Assembly (NCBI GenBank): GCA_015232575.1
Contig: JADFZL010000009.1
Coordinates: 62,001 to 126,000, forward strand
Reading direction: 5' to 3'
Length of the DNA stretch: 64,000 nt
From: Candidatus Rifleibacteriota bacterium
GTDB taxonomy: Bacteria; Muiribacteriota; Ozemobacteria; Ozemobacterales; Ozemobacteraceae
Shown here: positions 1-8,309 of the stretch, in pieces
Layout: the number at the start of each line of letters is the position of its first letter
How positions within the stretch are numbered: the first letter of the stretch is position 1
Position numbers and translations under genes: made by a program
Notes under the pieces: generated by a model
Databases searched by the model: none
What the model was told of the DNA's origin: nothing
What the model saw: the letters and a program-made list of their open reading frames with translations, nothing else

Positions 1-198
1 AAAAACAATGCCTTCTGAAAGAAGAAGTTTATTATTATAATCAGTTACTACAGTTTTTTTTGCAACTTTGAAATTCTCAATAAGATCATTCTCATCTGAA
101 ATTGAAAAACATGTTTCAGGAATATTCTGGAAAAAGAAAGTTCCGCTTTCGATATGTAGTATAATTTCTATCTGTTTGCCACGAAATGATTTAAGCAT
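1..198 (-). CDS. hypothetical protein, 3' end cut by window edge
   Basis: An open frame of 66 codons starts with ATG at 198 and reaches base 1 without a stop, so the C-terminus lies outside the window. It begins 7 bases after the stop of the Tat-signal gene at 206-487, on the same strand, which suggests one transcript. The visible protein starts MLKSFRGKQIEIILHIESG and shows no signal peptide or membrane segment. I do not recognise a family. The ribosome binding site is weak, so translational coupling to the upstream gene is the likely way it is expressed. Confidence 0.5.
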   Translation of the reverse strand, partial: MLKSFRGKQIEIILHIESGTFFFQNIPETCFSISDENDLIENFKVAKKTVVTDYNNKLLLSEGIVF

Positions 199-205
199 TC
201 TGATT

Positions 206-487
206 CTACCGTAATAGCAGTTCTTTTATAAGTTTGCACTGATCGGCAGTGGCATCAGCAGGCAAAATATACCTGTTTTTTACAGCATTTTCAAGAAATT
301 CAACATTTTCTGGAGTAGCTCCCAGGATAAGTTTTCGCTCATGGTCAATTATCATGTCATAAAGGAAAAGAAAACGACTTTTGTTTATCGACGTTTCTTC
401 GCAGTGAACGGCAAGGGCTTTACCAGAAAAACCTATTGTGCATGCCAGAAACAATGAACCTGCTTTTAAAAAATCACGCCTATTCAT
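206..487 (-). CDS. small secreted protein with Tat-type signal peptide
   Basis: This 93-residue protein opens with MNRRDFLKAGSLFLA, a twin-arginine (RRDFLK) signal, followed by a hydrophobic stretch and an Ala-x-Ala-like cleavage region near residue 26 (KALA). The remaining 67 residues carry no motif I recognise. A GGGGGAG ribosome binding site lies 6 bases before the ATG. Tat export usually goes with a folded or cofactor-bearing protein, or with a complex containing such a partner. No cofactor motif is visible here, so it may be a small subunit or may use the signal only as an anchor. It probably forms an operon with the truncated gene at 1-198. Confidence 0.6.
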   Translation of the reverse strand: MNRRDFLKAGSLFLACTIGFSGKALAVHCEETSINKSRFLFLYDMIIDHERKLILGATPENVEFLENAVKNRYILPADATADQCKLIKELLLR

Positions 488-617
488 GATTCTCCCCCTC
501 CCAAAAAAACAGAATCAGCACGCTGTGGTTGATGGTTTGACTAGTTTTTTGATCAACTAAAATGTAATGTAAGATGTTTGAGGGAAAAAGTCAATGACAT
601 TTTCTCTTTTTGGGGAC

Positions 618-929
618 TTAACCCTCACTTTTTGCCCATCGAGACCTCCATCGCAACCCAATCCGACGTTGAATGTTATAGGTTTTTATAAGACCTCGCA
701 AACTAAATTGCCGTAAACCCATTTTTTCTTTTACCCAGACATTTGGAATTTCTGCTATTTCCGATCTTGTTTTGTAAATTGCCTTCGCCTCTTCTATTTT
801 CATCTTATTCTTAAAAGCTGTGATCTCCGGCTTATCAACCGTTTCCCAACTCAGAAACAACTTTTCTCTTGCTTTTCTTTTCGTTCTCATACTGCACGTT
901 CTTGAGCTTTTGGCTGTAAAGAACTGTAT
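618..929 (-). pseudogene. IS1182-like transposase C-terminal remnant
   Basis: The reading frame encodes the typical end of an IS1182-group DDE transposase: an EEAKAIYKTRSEIAE segment, then WVKEKMGLRQFSLRGL and TYNIQRRIGLRWR. In intact family members about a dozen residues (usually containing an ALWACL-type stretch) sit between RGL and TYNIQ. They are missing here, which indicates an internal deletion. Upstream, an in-frame TGA stops the sequence at 930-932 and no DDE catalytic core is present. It is a dead fragment of about 300 bases. No terminal inverted repeats were found at its edges. Confidence 0.65.
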
Positions 930-1031
930 TCATCAGTTGATTGAATTTCACGAGATGAGGACACTCCTTTGTGCTCTCAGCTTAAAAAACATTTTTCGCT
1001 TTAGCAAAGCCGAGCACTATTTCTTATCTGT

Positions 1032-2723
1032 CTATTGTATCATAAGTCGGTAAAGAAGACCTTTATCTATTTCTGGAATGGTTGCCTTTGCTTTATTCTT
1101 CAGTTGCAGATTTCTTCCAGAAATTTTGATAGAACCTTCTTTTCTGCAGATTTTGCCATCTGACTCCTCCAGGAGAATAAAATTCGAATCTGGAATTGTA
1201 TCCCAGTGAGCAAGCCATGTTGTCTCAGGAACCTTCCAGAAGAATTCGCCTTTATCGAATACAACCGTATCTGCCCAGTCTTTTTCGACGAGATTCAATT
1301 TGGGAGTTTTTTTCCAGTTTCGTGGAAACTTAAGCAACTGACAGAGAACAATAGGATCAGCCCATGAATTTGTTAATATGTATTTTGTCTGAGGAAGGCG
1401 ATCTTTTATAACGAAAATCACAGTGCCATCAGAGATATCGCTACATGTTTCAAGAATTTCTGACCAGAATTTTTTCTGATTCTGCCAGCTTCTAATGTAA
1501 TCCTTCTGAATAATGAAATGGTATCCTCCAAGCATTGAAAAGAATGCTGCGAGGAATACGGAAAAAAGTCTGGTATTTTTTCGATTGTTTTTAACCATTT
1601 CAACAAGAAGTGCAATAAAAAATGATACTGAAAATGTTGCAGCAAGATGCACTGAAGTTCCACGTCCGCTCAGTTCTGATGGTGGAAAATGTGTAAAAGA
1701 AAATAAATATGAAGATACAAGAAGCAAAACAGAAGCTGGTAAGAGTGAGCCACTTCTATTTTCCAGAGATTTCTCACATTTGTCAGGAAGTTGAATTCTA
1801 ATAAAAATCGGGAGAAAAACACAGAAAAGAATAAAACAAATTAGCAAGGTGTCTTTCTGAAAACTGAAAGCAACATGATAAATCGCCAGAAAAAATGAAA
1901 ACAGGCTGGAAAGCGGCCCGATTATGCTTCCAAAAAATATTTTATTTACCATCTGAAAAGGATTCCCCGAACCTTCCAGACGAGAATCTCCCGTAAATTC
2001 TCTTATCACAACCACACAAAGTATTATTGCTGCCATTATTAAAGAATGGAACAGAAAATCATTTAATGAAACACGGAAATATTTGCAAAACATCTCATCA
2101 AATCGGGATTTAGATACTGTTTTTGCTTGAAACAGAGGATCTTTTTTTTCTGAATCAGCGAAACATCTGATAACTGGAGCAGCAAGGAAAAGCATGAAAA
2201 AAGATTCGTAAGTGAGCAATGTAAGGGTAACACAGAAATACGAAAAACGCGTCCATCCTGAAAGATATAAAAGATACCCCAGGAGAAGAAACGAAAGCGA
2301 TGGCTGAAGTTGAAATAAATGCAACAAAAAGGGTTTCGTTGTATCTGCAGGAAATAAAAGAAATGCAAGCATTCCCGTCACTGCAAAAAGAGTCGATTTC
2401 GGCTTAATTCTACAAAGAATCAGATAGAACATTAATGAATTAGCAAAAATAATCAAAAATCCGGTGAAATAGACAAACTTGAGATCACCCATGCTGGAAC
2501 CGATTACGGTGAAAAAAGTAGGTAGAAAGAAGCCAAGAGGTCTTCCCTGAGGCCAGTAAAAAAAGCAGGCATTTAGTTTTCTCAGGAGCTGAGATGCGGG
2601 ATAATTAAGAGATGTTGAGATAAATGCATAATCATCTTCATAAAAACCAAAATCACAAAAGTAAAAAAAATGTGCCAGAAAACCAGTAAATGCTATCAGC
2701 AAAAATATTTTAAACAATTTCAC
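1032..2723 (-). CDS. multi-pass membrane protein, GT-C glycosyltransferase-like
   Basis: The 563-residue protein has about eleven hydrophobic segments in its first 400 residues and a soluble C-terminal part of about 150 residues. An acidic EDDY motif lies in the first loop (about residues 29-32), and a QGRPLG motif follows about 30 residues later. This arrangement fits GT-C superfamily enzymes, which use lipid-linked sugars at the outer face of the inner membrane, but no specific family is clear. The start is GTG at 2723, with AGGA 8 bases upstream. It stands alone, and its acceptor (glycolipid, LPS or protein) cannot be told from the neighbours. A non-enzymatic O-antigen-type membrane protein is the main alternative. 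Confidence 0.5.
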   Translation of the reverse strand: MKLFKIFLLIAFTGFLAHFFYFCDFGFYEDDYAFISTSLNYPASQLLRKLNACFFYWPQGRPLGFFLPTFFTVIGSSMGDLKFVYFTGFLIIFANSLMFYLILCRIKPKSTLFAVTGMLAFLLFPADTTKPFLLHLFQLQPSLSFLLLGYLLYLSGWTRFSYFCVTLTLLTYESFFMLFLAAPVIRCFADSEKKDPLFQAKTVSKSRFDEMFCKYFRVSLNDFLFHSLIMAAIILCVVVIREFTGDSRLEGSGNPFQMVNKIFFGSIIGPLSSLFSFFLAIYHVAFSFQKDTLLICFILFCVFLPIFIRIQLPDKCEKSLENRSGSLLPASVLLLVSSYLFSFTHFPPSELSGRGTSVHLAATFSVSFFIALLVEMVKNNRKNTRLFSVFLAAFFSMLGGYHFIIQKDYIRSWQNQKKFWSEILETCSDISDGTVIFVIKDRLPQTKYILTNSWADPIVLCQLLKFPRNWKKTPKLNLVEKDWADTVVFDKGEFFWKVPETTWLAHWDTIPDSNFILLEESDGKICRKEGSIKISGRNLQLKNKAKATIPEIDKGLLYRLMIQ

Positions 2724-2832
2724 CAGTATTTCCTGAAATGCGTCATCTCCAAAAAGAACCGATAACCTCTGAGTTTATGATCTATATAACATCTACGATT
2801 TTCCCCGAATTATTGCGGGGACATCTATTTTC

Positions 2833-2862
2833 TTGACAAAAATATTTTTTACGCCTTAGTAT
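2833..2862 (+). promoter_or_regulatory. candidate sigma70 promoter for the carbamoyltransferase operon
   Basis: TTGACA at 2833-2838 and TAGTAT at 2857-2862 are separated by 18 bases, upstream of the gene starting at 3015. The match is good at -35 and moderate at -10. The predicted transcript would contain a long leader that includes the dispersed repeat at 2911-2954. Confidence 0.45.
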
Positions 2863-2910
2863 ATTTCGAAAATATTCAATAGTCAATTATACTTTTTCTT
2901 TGACAATGGG

Positions 2911-2954
2911 GCTGTCATCTCGAACGATCTGTGACAGATCTCCATAAGTGACAC
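2911..2954. repeat. diverged copy of a dispersed palindromic repeat
   Basis: The segment begins CTGTCATCTCGAACGATCTG and continues through a second CTGTGACAGATC motif. It shares the GTCATCTCGA opening with the repeat family at 30247, 34451, 50153 and 55688, but the centre differs. It lies between the promoter and start codon of the carbamoyltransferase gene. Confidence 0.35.
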
Positions 2955-3014
2955 CTTAATTAAGATTTGTGGTATTTTAGTTGTTATCAAAATCAGTTCA
3001 GTGGAGGATCCTTA

Positions 3015-4745
3015 ATGAAAACTACAATTATTGGTATCAATTCAGCCTATCATGAATCTTCGGTGTGCCTGTTACGTGATGGCGAAATTCTCGGAGCTGT
3101 TGAAGAAGAAAGATTCAACCGTATAAAACATGCGAAACATTCACGAGTCGATAATCCGGATGATTTACCGGAAAAATCAATAGAATGGGCTCTGAAAACC
3201 TTTTCAGTTAAACCTGAAGAAGTTGACCATGTAGCATTTTCCTTCGACCCTGAAGCAAGACTTGCAGCCAACCGAAATCTTGGTGAAAAAGACGTTCCGG
3301 CAGGCGATTACGGAACCCCTGAAGGCGAAGAAACCTTCTACAAACATCTCAAAATTGCAGGAGAAATACTGAAAAAGAAATTTCCAAGAGCCACTTTTCA
3401 TTATCTTTCTCATCACCTTTGCCACGCCGGAAGCGCTTTTTTCCCCTCCGTTCATGAAAAAGCTGCTGTTCTGACAATTGATGGAATTGGCGAATTCACT
3501 ACAACATGGCTTGGAGCAGGGGAAAAAAACATTCTGCGACCTGTGATGGAAATTAAATATCCGAATTCACTGGGTTTTGTGTGGGAAAAAATCTCTGAAC
3601 ATCTTGGATTTGACGTATACGGTGGTCCGGGAAAACTCATGGGATACGCATGTATCAGCGATCCGGAAGGTGAAAACAGCGGTGTAGACTATGCTGAAAG
3701 GTTCAGAAAAATTATCAGACTTACAGATGATGGTTTCACCGTTGATAACAACATCATGCGGTTCAGAACACGCGACTTCAGCCAGATTGAAAAGCTTCTT
3801 GGCCCGAAACGTCAGGTTATCACTGATAGATACGAAGAAGCAAGCATAGCTGCAGGTCTTCAGAAAGTAACAGAAGAAGTATTTGTACATCTCGCCAATA
3901 TCCTTCATAAAAGAACCGGTCTGGATGCATTATGTATGGCAGGCGGAGTTGCACTTAACTGCGTTGCCAATTACAAAATTCTTAAAGAAACGCCTTTTAA
4001 ATATCTTCATGTCGAATCGGCAGCCAACGATGCCGGAACATCAATCGGCGCGGCCTGCCTCGTCTGGAACCAAATTCTCGGAAATACCAAAAGGCCGGTA
4101 ATAAAGCATGCTTACCTCGGTCCAGAGTATTCCGAAGCAGAAATTAAGACTGCAATTGCATCAGCAGGTTTAAAAGCAGAAAAGCCCAAAAATCTGACAG
4201 AGCAATGTGCACAAATGATTTATGACGGAAATGTTATTGCGTGGTTTCAGGGACGGCTTGAATTCGGACCGAGAGCACTCGGCAACAGAAGTATTCTGTG
4301 TGATCCTAGCAGGTTTGACATCAGAACCCGCCTGAATTCAAAAGTCAAAGAACGTGAAAGCTTCCGCCCGTTCGCACCATCTGTTCTGCCTGAAGACCTT
4401 GGAAAACATCTTGAAGTGCCGCGTGATATGGATGCAGCAGAATATATGCTTCTGGCGCTTCCAATAAAAGAGCCGCGAGATGCACAGCGAATACCTGCTG
4501 TGGTACAGGAAAACGGCATAACCAGACAAGCCACATCAAGAGCACATGTTGTAAGAAGAGAAGCTAACCCGATTTATGCAGAACTTCTGGATGAAATGAA
4601 AAAATTATCAGGGCTGGGAATGGTTTTGAATACATCATTCAATATCAGTGAACCGATAGTCTGCTCACCTGAAGATGCTGTAAAGTGCTTTTTGAAATCA
4701 AAAATGGATGCTTTGTGCATCGGACCATTCATGGTTCATAGATGA
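3015..4745 (+). CDS. NodU/CmcH-family carbamoyltransferase
   Basis: This 576-residue protein matches carbamoyltransferases that move a carbamoyl group from carbamoyl phosphate through a carbamoyl-adenylate to a hydroxyl acceptor. The N-terminal Kae1-like domain opens GINSAYHESSV (residues 8-18) and has the metal-binding HHLCHAGSAF motif (133-142) and a TIDGIGE phosphate loop. The C-terminal YrdC-like half contains WFQGRLEFGPRALGNRSIL (about 409-427), the family hallmark. The ATG at 3015 is chosen because GGAGG lies 8 bases upstream; the frame stays open 16 codons further upstream without a better site. It overlaps the radical SAM gene by ATGA. The acceptor is unknown, since no antibiotic or Nod-factor genes are nearby. 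Confidence 0.88.
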   Translation: MKTTIIGINSAYHESSVCLLRDGEILGAVEEERFNRIKHAKHSRVDNPDDLPEKSIEWALKTFSVKPEEVDHVAFSFDPEARLAANRNLGEKDVPAGDYGTPEGEETFYKHLKIAGEILKKKFPRATFHYLSHHLCHAGSAFFPSVHEKAAVLTIDGIGEFTTTWLGAGEKNILRPVMEIKYPNSLGFVWEKISEHLGFDVYGGPGKLMGYACISDPEGENSGVDYAERFRKIIRLTDDGFTVDNNIMRFRTRDFSQIEKLLGPKRQVITDRYEEASIAAGLQKVTEEVFVHLANILHKRTGLDALCMAGGVALNCVANYKILKETPFKYLHVESAANDAGTSIGAACLVWNQILGNTKRPVIKHAYLGPEYSEAEIKTAIASAGLKAEKPKNLTEQCAQMIYDGNVIAWFQGRLEFGPRALGNRSILCDPSRFDIRTRLNSKVKERESFRPFAPSVLPEDLGKHLEVPRDMDAAEYMLLALPIKEPRDAQRIPAVVQENGITRQATSRAHVVRREANPIYAELLDEMKKLSGLGMVLNTSFNISEPIVCSPEDAVKCFLKSKMDALCIGPFMVHR

Positions 4746-5707
4746 AACCACCTGCTGATAAACAGAAACCCGCCTGGACAGAAACCACTCTTTCGAATAT
4801 TGCAGGCAAGCCTGTCAGAAGGCTAATGTTCATATTCCGCTCGAAGGGCTGTTCGTGGGCAAAAAGGCCTGATGGCGGCTGTACAAACTGCGGATTCCTT
4901 TCAATGACTGCAGATCCAGATTTGTCTGAATCAGATCTTATTGCTCAGTTTGATTCAGTTTTTCAGAAATCTGATGCATTGAAGGGAATTGGCGAAGTTG
5001 ATCTGTATAATTCAGGATCTTTCTTCGCTGAAGAAGAAATGCCGGAAAATGTCAGGAATTATGCTTTCAGAAGGTTGGGAGAGCTTTCTGTTGCACATCT
5101 GCTTGTAGAATCACGGCCTGAGTTCATAGATTCCGAAAAAATTAATTCTGCAAGGGAATATCTTCCGAATACAGCTCTGGAAGTTGGAATCGGACTGGAA
5201 AGCTCGGATAAGATTATCAGAGAAAGCCGAATTAACAAAGGATTCACTCTCAAAGAATTTGAACGGGCTGCTCATGTTCTGGCTGAAAGCGGTGCCAGTC
5301 TGCTTGCAAATATTCTTCTGAAGCCTCTTGGTACAACAGAGTCTGAAGCCGTGGAAGATGCTGTAAAAACAGGCGAATATCTTTTCCAACTTGGGAAGAA
5401 ACTGAATTTACGAATAAGAGCTGCACTTCAGCCTGTTTTTGTCGCTCCGGGAACTGTTCTTGAGAAAGAATTCCTTGCCGGCAGGTATTCTCCGCCAAAC
5501 TTATGGTCGGTTGTAAAAGTCCTGAAAAAACTGCATCCGCTTGGAGAAATTGTAGTCGGAATGAGCGATGAAGGGCTTGAACCCAAAAGAGCTCCGACAG
5601 GGTGTTCAAAGTGTGATGCGGAACTGAAGAAGCTTCTAAAAGGTTATAATTCCGCAAAAAATATCAATTTTTTCGATAGTATTTCCTGTGAATGCGGGCG
5701 GGATTAA
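4742..5707 (+). CDS. RaSEA/TIGR01210-like radical SAM protein
   Basis: This 321-residue protein has the cysteine pattern of the archaeosine-synthase radical SAM family: C37, C47 and C50 in KGCSWAKRPDGGCTNCGF, rather than the common CxxxCxxC. A YNSGSFF motif near residue 85, a LEVGIGLES segment, and a C-terminal cysteine-rich tail (CSKC, then CECG near the end) also fit the family. Archaeal RaSEA converts lysine-modified preQ0 in tRNA to archaeosine. Bacterial relatives are less understood. The start codon overlaps the carbamoyltransferase stop (ATGA), so the two are translationally coupled and likely act in one pathway. I saw no queuosine genes nearby, so the substrate is open. Confidence 0.75.
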   Translation: MKPPADKQKPAWTETTLSNIAGKPVRRLMFIFRSKGCSWAKRPDGGCTNCGFLSMTADPDLSESDLIAQFDSVFQKSDALKGIGEVDLYNSGSFFAEEEMPENVRNYAFRRLGELSVAHLLVESRPEFIDSEKINSAREYLPNTALEVGIGLESSDKIIRESRINKGFTLKEFERAAHVLAESGASLLANILLKPLGTTESEAVEDAVKTGEYLFQLGKKLNLRIRAALQPVFVAPGTVLEKEFLAGRYSPPNLWSVVKVLKKLHPLGEIVVGMSDEGLEPKRAPTGCSKCDAELKKLLKGYNSAKNINFFDSISCECGRD

Positions 5708-5949
5708 TCAAGATTAAAGAAAAGACAAAAGTTAAAAACTGTTCGCAGATTTCACAGATTTCGCAGATTAAGATTTATAATCAGAGATTTGAGATTTAAA
5801 AACAGGACATCCATATTATAATCGAACATTCAGGCTCATTTGAAATAATAAAAAAAATTATCTTTTTTTTTGAATGAAGTTGAATTATATTATCAATATT
5901 AATAACAGGTGGTTGTTTCTATTTTTTTCATCAGAAAGGATGAGCCGCA

Positions 5950-6804
5950 ATGCGAAAAACAAATTTAATTATCGGGGCAGTCTTTGCATTTTTTGTTTGT
6001 TTAGTTTCCATGCCGCTTTCAGCAGAAAAATCAAATGAGGAAAAGAGCGAGGGGAAAATTCTTTTCGTTGACACTTCAGATGCTGGAAAGACATATCTGG
6101 CAACCATGAACCCTGATGGCAGCGGAAAAATCAGATTGACTCCGAGCTTCAGCAATATCGTATTTCCAAAGTGGTCTGAAAAAAGCGGTTGGATTGGCTT
6201 TACAAATAAATTGCCTGACATGACTTCAGAAGTTTATCTTCTCAACGGAAAAGCTACAAAAATTACAAAATTCAGAGATGGAGTTTCTCTCGAAGCTTTC
6301 TCACCCGACGGTAAGTTTCTTCTGTACAGCACTTGCAATCAAAATCCGGAACTTTTTGCATACAGCATCAAGACTAAAGTTTCCACCAAAATCTCAACTG
6401 ACCAGAAGATAACTGCAGCCGACTGGTCGCCTGACGGCAACTGGATTGTTGCTTCTGCCCTCATGGACGACGGAACAAACGATTTATATCTTTTCTCGAC
6501 GCTTGCACAGGGAATTGTCCGCCTGACAAATACTCCCGGAATCAGCGAATCATTTCCGGCCTTTTCAAGCGATGGCAACCACATTGCATATATCTGCGAC
6601 CGCAACGGACGCAGCGAAATTGAATTCATGAACAAAGAAACCAAAGAATTCAAACGCCCGATAATCGTAGGTCTTTATCCGTCAATATCACCAGATGACA
6701 GCAAAGTGACTTATGAAGCCGGCACAGACATTGCGGTATCAAAAACCAACGGTCTCGAACAAAAAGCAATCTGCAAAGGCAGAACGCCTTACTGGGTGAA
6801 ATAA
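5950..6804 (+). CDS. secreted TolB-like beta-propeller protein
   Basis: The 284-residue protein begins with a Sec signal peptide (residues 1-25, ending PLSA). It then has five or six PD40/WD40-like blades, each with a motif such as AFSPDGKFLLYST, DWSPDGNWIVASA or AFSSDGNHIAYI. This is the architecture of TolB C-terminal propellers, but the N-terminal TolB domain and a pal-tol operon are missing, so it is not TolB itself. Such proteins act in the periplasm or at the surface, often as scaffolds or binding modules. It is monocistronic: a strong hairpin terminator follows at 6823. The upstream AAAGGA region serves as ribosome binding site. Confidence 0.75.
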   Translation: MRKTNLIIGAVFAFFVCLVSMPLSAEKSNEEKSEGKILFVDTSDAGKTYLATMNPDGSGKIRLTPSFSNIVFPKWSEKSGWIGFTNKLPDMTSEVYLLNGKATKITKFRDGVSLEAFSPDGKFLLYSTCNQNPELFAYSIKTKVSTKISTDQKITAADWSPDGNWIVASALMDDGTNDLYLFSTLAQGIVRLTNTPGISESFPAFSSDGNHIAYICDRNGRSEIEFMNKETKEFKRPIIVGLYPSISPDDSKVTYEAGTDIAVSKTNGLEQKAICKGRTPYWVK

Positions 6805-6822
6805 CTGTTTTTTTTACCACGG

Positions 6823-6885
6823 TTCCGGCACCAGATCAGAAACACAGCTATTAAGCTTTTGATCTGGTGCCGGAATTATATTATT
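6823..6885 (+). terminator. hairpin terminator after the propeller gene
   Basis: A perfect 16-bp inverted repeat, TTCCGGCACCAGATCA at 6823-6838 and its complement at 6860-6875, encloses a 21-base loop. An AT-rich TTATATTATTTT tract follows. The gap between the genes makes it the natural 3' end of the upstream transcript. Confidence 0.75.
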
Positions 6886-6943
6886 TTGGGAAAATAAAGT
6901 AATCGTTTACAAAAGCATTATTCGGAAATTAAGGAGAGAATTT

Positions 6944-7711
6944 ATGAATTTTTTTATGATTTTTTTCATGTTGCTGCTGTCAGTAGTTTCGCCTTCTTTT
7001 GCGAGTAACGATGCTTTTTTCAATGCCGTCAATTCTGGTGATGTTGCCAAAGCCAAAGAGATTCTGAACAACGGAGGAAAAGTAAACGAATCCACATACG
7101 ACGGCCTGGAAATGTATCCGCTGAATATTGCAATCTTAGCAGGCAAGTTGGAAATGGTTAAATTTCTTCTGGAAGAGGGCGCTGACATTAACAAAACAAC
7201 AAAGTTCGATCTACTTTCTCCCTTGAGGTTCGCCGTGGATGTAAAAAATACAGAGATACTCAGACTCCTGCTTTCCCAAGGGGCAGATCTCAGTATTCGT
7301 GACCGGGAAGGCGGAACCGCCTTGCACAGAGCAGCTTTCAAGGGTAATCTTGACGCCATTTCCCTGTTTCTCGAAAAGGGCGCAAACCTGAAAGATCAAA
7401 GCACAGGTGTTCCGGGCTTGAAGAACGGTGGAACACCACTTCACGTGGCTGTTCAAAACAAGCAGTTGAATGCAGTGAAGTTATTGATTGAAAAAGGAGC
7501 AGATGTATCTGCCCTTAACGGTGACGGTGAAACACCAGCGATGATCGCAGTATATTTCAACAACATTGACGCTCTGAAGCTTCTTCAGCAGAATAAAGCC
7601 GACCTGAATATTGCAAATCCATCCGGAAAAACTGCACTTAAAATTGCGCGGGAAGTGCGTGCGAAACAGGAGATTATTGACATACTCTTAAATGCGGGTG
7701 CTCGTGAGTAA
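6944..7711 (+). CDS. secreted ankyrin-repeat protein
   Basis: The 255-residue protein has a short Sec signal peptide (MNFFMIFFMLLLSVVSPSFA). It then has about six ankyrin repeats filling the rest, recognisable by repeated units such as GGTALHRAAFKGNLDAISLF, GGTPLHVAVQNKQLNAVKLL and GETPAMIAVYFNNIDALKLL. Ankyrin repeats form a binding solenoid; no catalytic domain is present. A strong AAGGAGAG ribosome binding site precedes the ATG. Export to the periplasm or beyond is predicted from the signal. Exported ankyrin proteins occur in host-associated bacteria but also in free-living ones as periplasmic adaptors, so the partner cannot be inferred. Confidence 0.85.
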   Translation: MNFFMIFFMLLLSVVSPSFASNDAFFNAVNSGDVAKAKEILNNGGKVNESTYDGLEMYPLNIAILAGKLEMVKFLLEEGADINKTTKFDLLSPLRFAVDVKNTEILRLLLSQGADLSIRDREGGTALHRAAFKGNLDAISLFLEKGANLKDQSTGVPGLKNGGTPLHVAVQNKQLNAVKLLIEKGADVSALNGDGETPAMIAVYFNNIDALKLLQQNKADLNIANPSGKTALKIAREVRAKQEIIDILLNAGARE

Positions 7712-7777
7712 GAAATAACCTCTGTCGATACGATTAATAGATATTTCCATTTGTTTTTAAATATGAAAAGGAGTCAG

Positions 7778-8158
7778 ATGGCTTTGTACACACACCTGAA
7801 TACTATTTCAATGGCGGCTTTTTACATATTTTTGTTTCTATCCGCATTTGATTCTGAGAACTGGAAATATTTTCTGATTTCAGCAATAATTTTATTTGTA
7901 GTATCGCTCTTCATCAAAATAAAATTCAACCAGGATGAACTACCTTGGGTTAACGCGGCAGCGCGGAATGCAGGTTCTGGGCTCCTGCTCTATTCCGTTT
8001 TCCGCCTGGCTGCGGCGAACAATAATCCTCTCGGATCAATAAGCAGCAGAGAAAATATGATTCCGCTCGCTTTAATGTTTATATGCGGATTAATTTCATT
8101 AATAATTTCAAAGTATTATATTAAAAATAAATCGGAAAAATCAGAAGGATTGCCTTAA
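7778..8158 (+). CDS. small four-helix membrane protein
   Basis: This 126-residue protein has four hydrophobic segments and a basic C-terminus (KNKSEKSEGLP). I chose ATG at 7778 because AAAAGGAG ends 4 bases before it. An in-frame ATG at 7763 and a TTG at 7751 lie upstream but would place the ribosome binding site inside the coding region. No family is recognised. It lies between the ankyrin gene and the histidine kinase, with its own spacing to both, so no functional link is clear. Confidence 0.6.
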   Translation: MALYTHLNTISMAAFYIFLFLSAFDSENWKYFLISAIILFVVSLFIKIKFNQDELPWVNAAARNAGSGLLLYSVFRLAAANNNPLGSISSRENMIPLALMFICGLISLIISKYYIKNKSEKSEGLP

Positions 8159-8210
8159 TAAAGACCTCCGGTAATTTCCCTGTCATACATATTTTTCATA
8201 AAATTAGCTT

Positions 8211-8239
8211 TTGACACAATGATCTGAGAGTGGTAATTT
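8211..8239 (+). promoter_or_regulatory. candidate sigma70 promoter of the hybrid kinase
   Basis: TTGACA at 8211-8216 and TAATTT at 8234-8239 are separated by 17 bases, about 70 bases before the kinase start at 8310. The -35 box is perfect and the -10 box matches four of six positions. Confidence 0.45.
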
Positions 8240-8309
8240 AATAATAACAGATCCCCCAGATGAAAATATAAAACATGCTAAAAAACACAGGAGTTCTGTT
8301 AACAATAGT

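Noticed and set aside
820..1053. Plus-strand ORF opposite the transposase remnant
   Set aside because: It is antisense to the transposase fragment and the region upstream, with no ribosome binding site and no motif.
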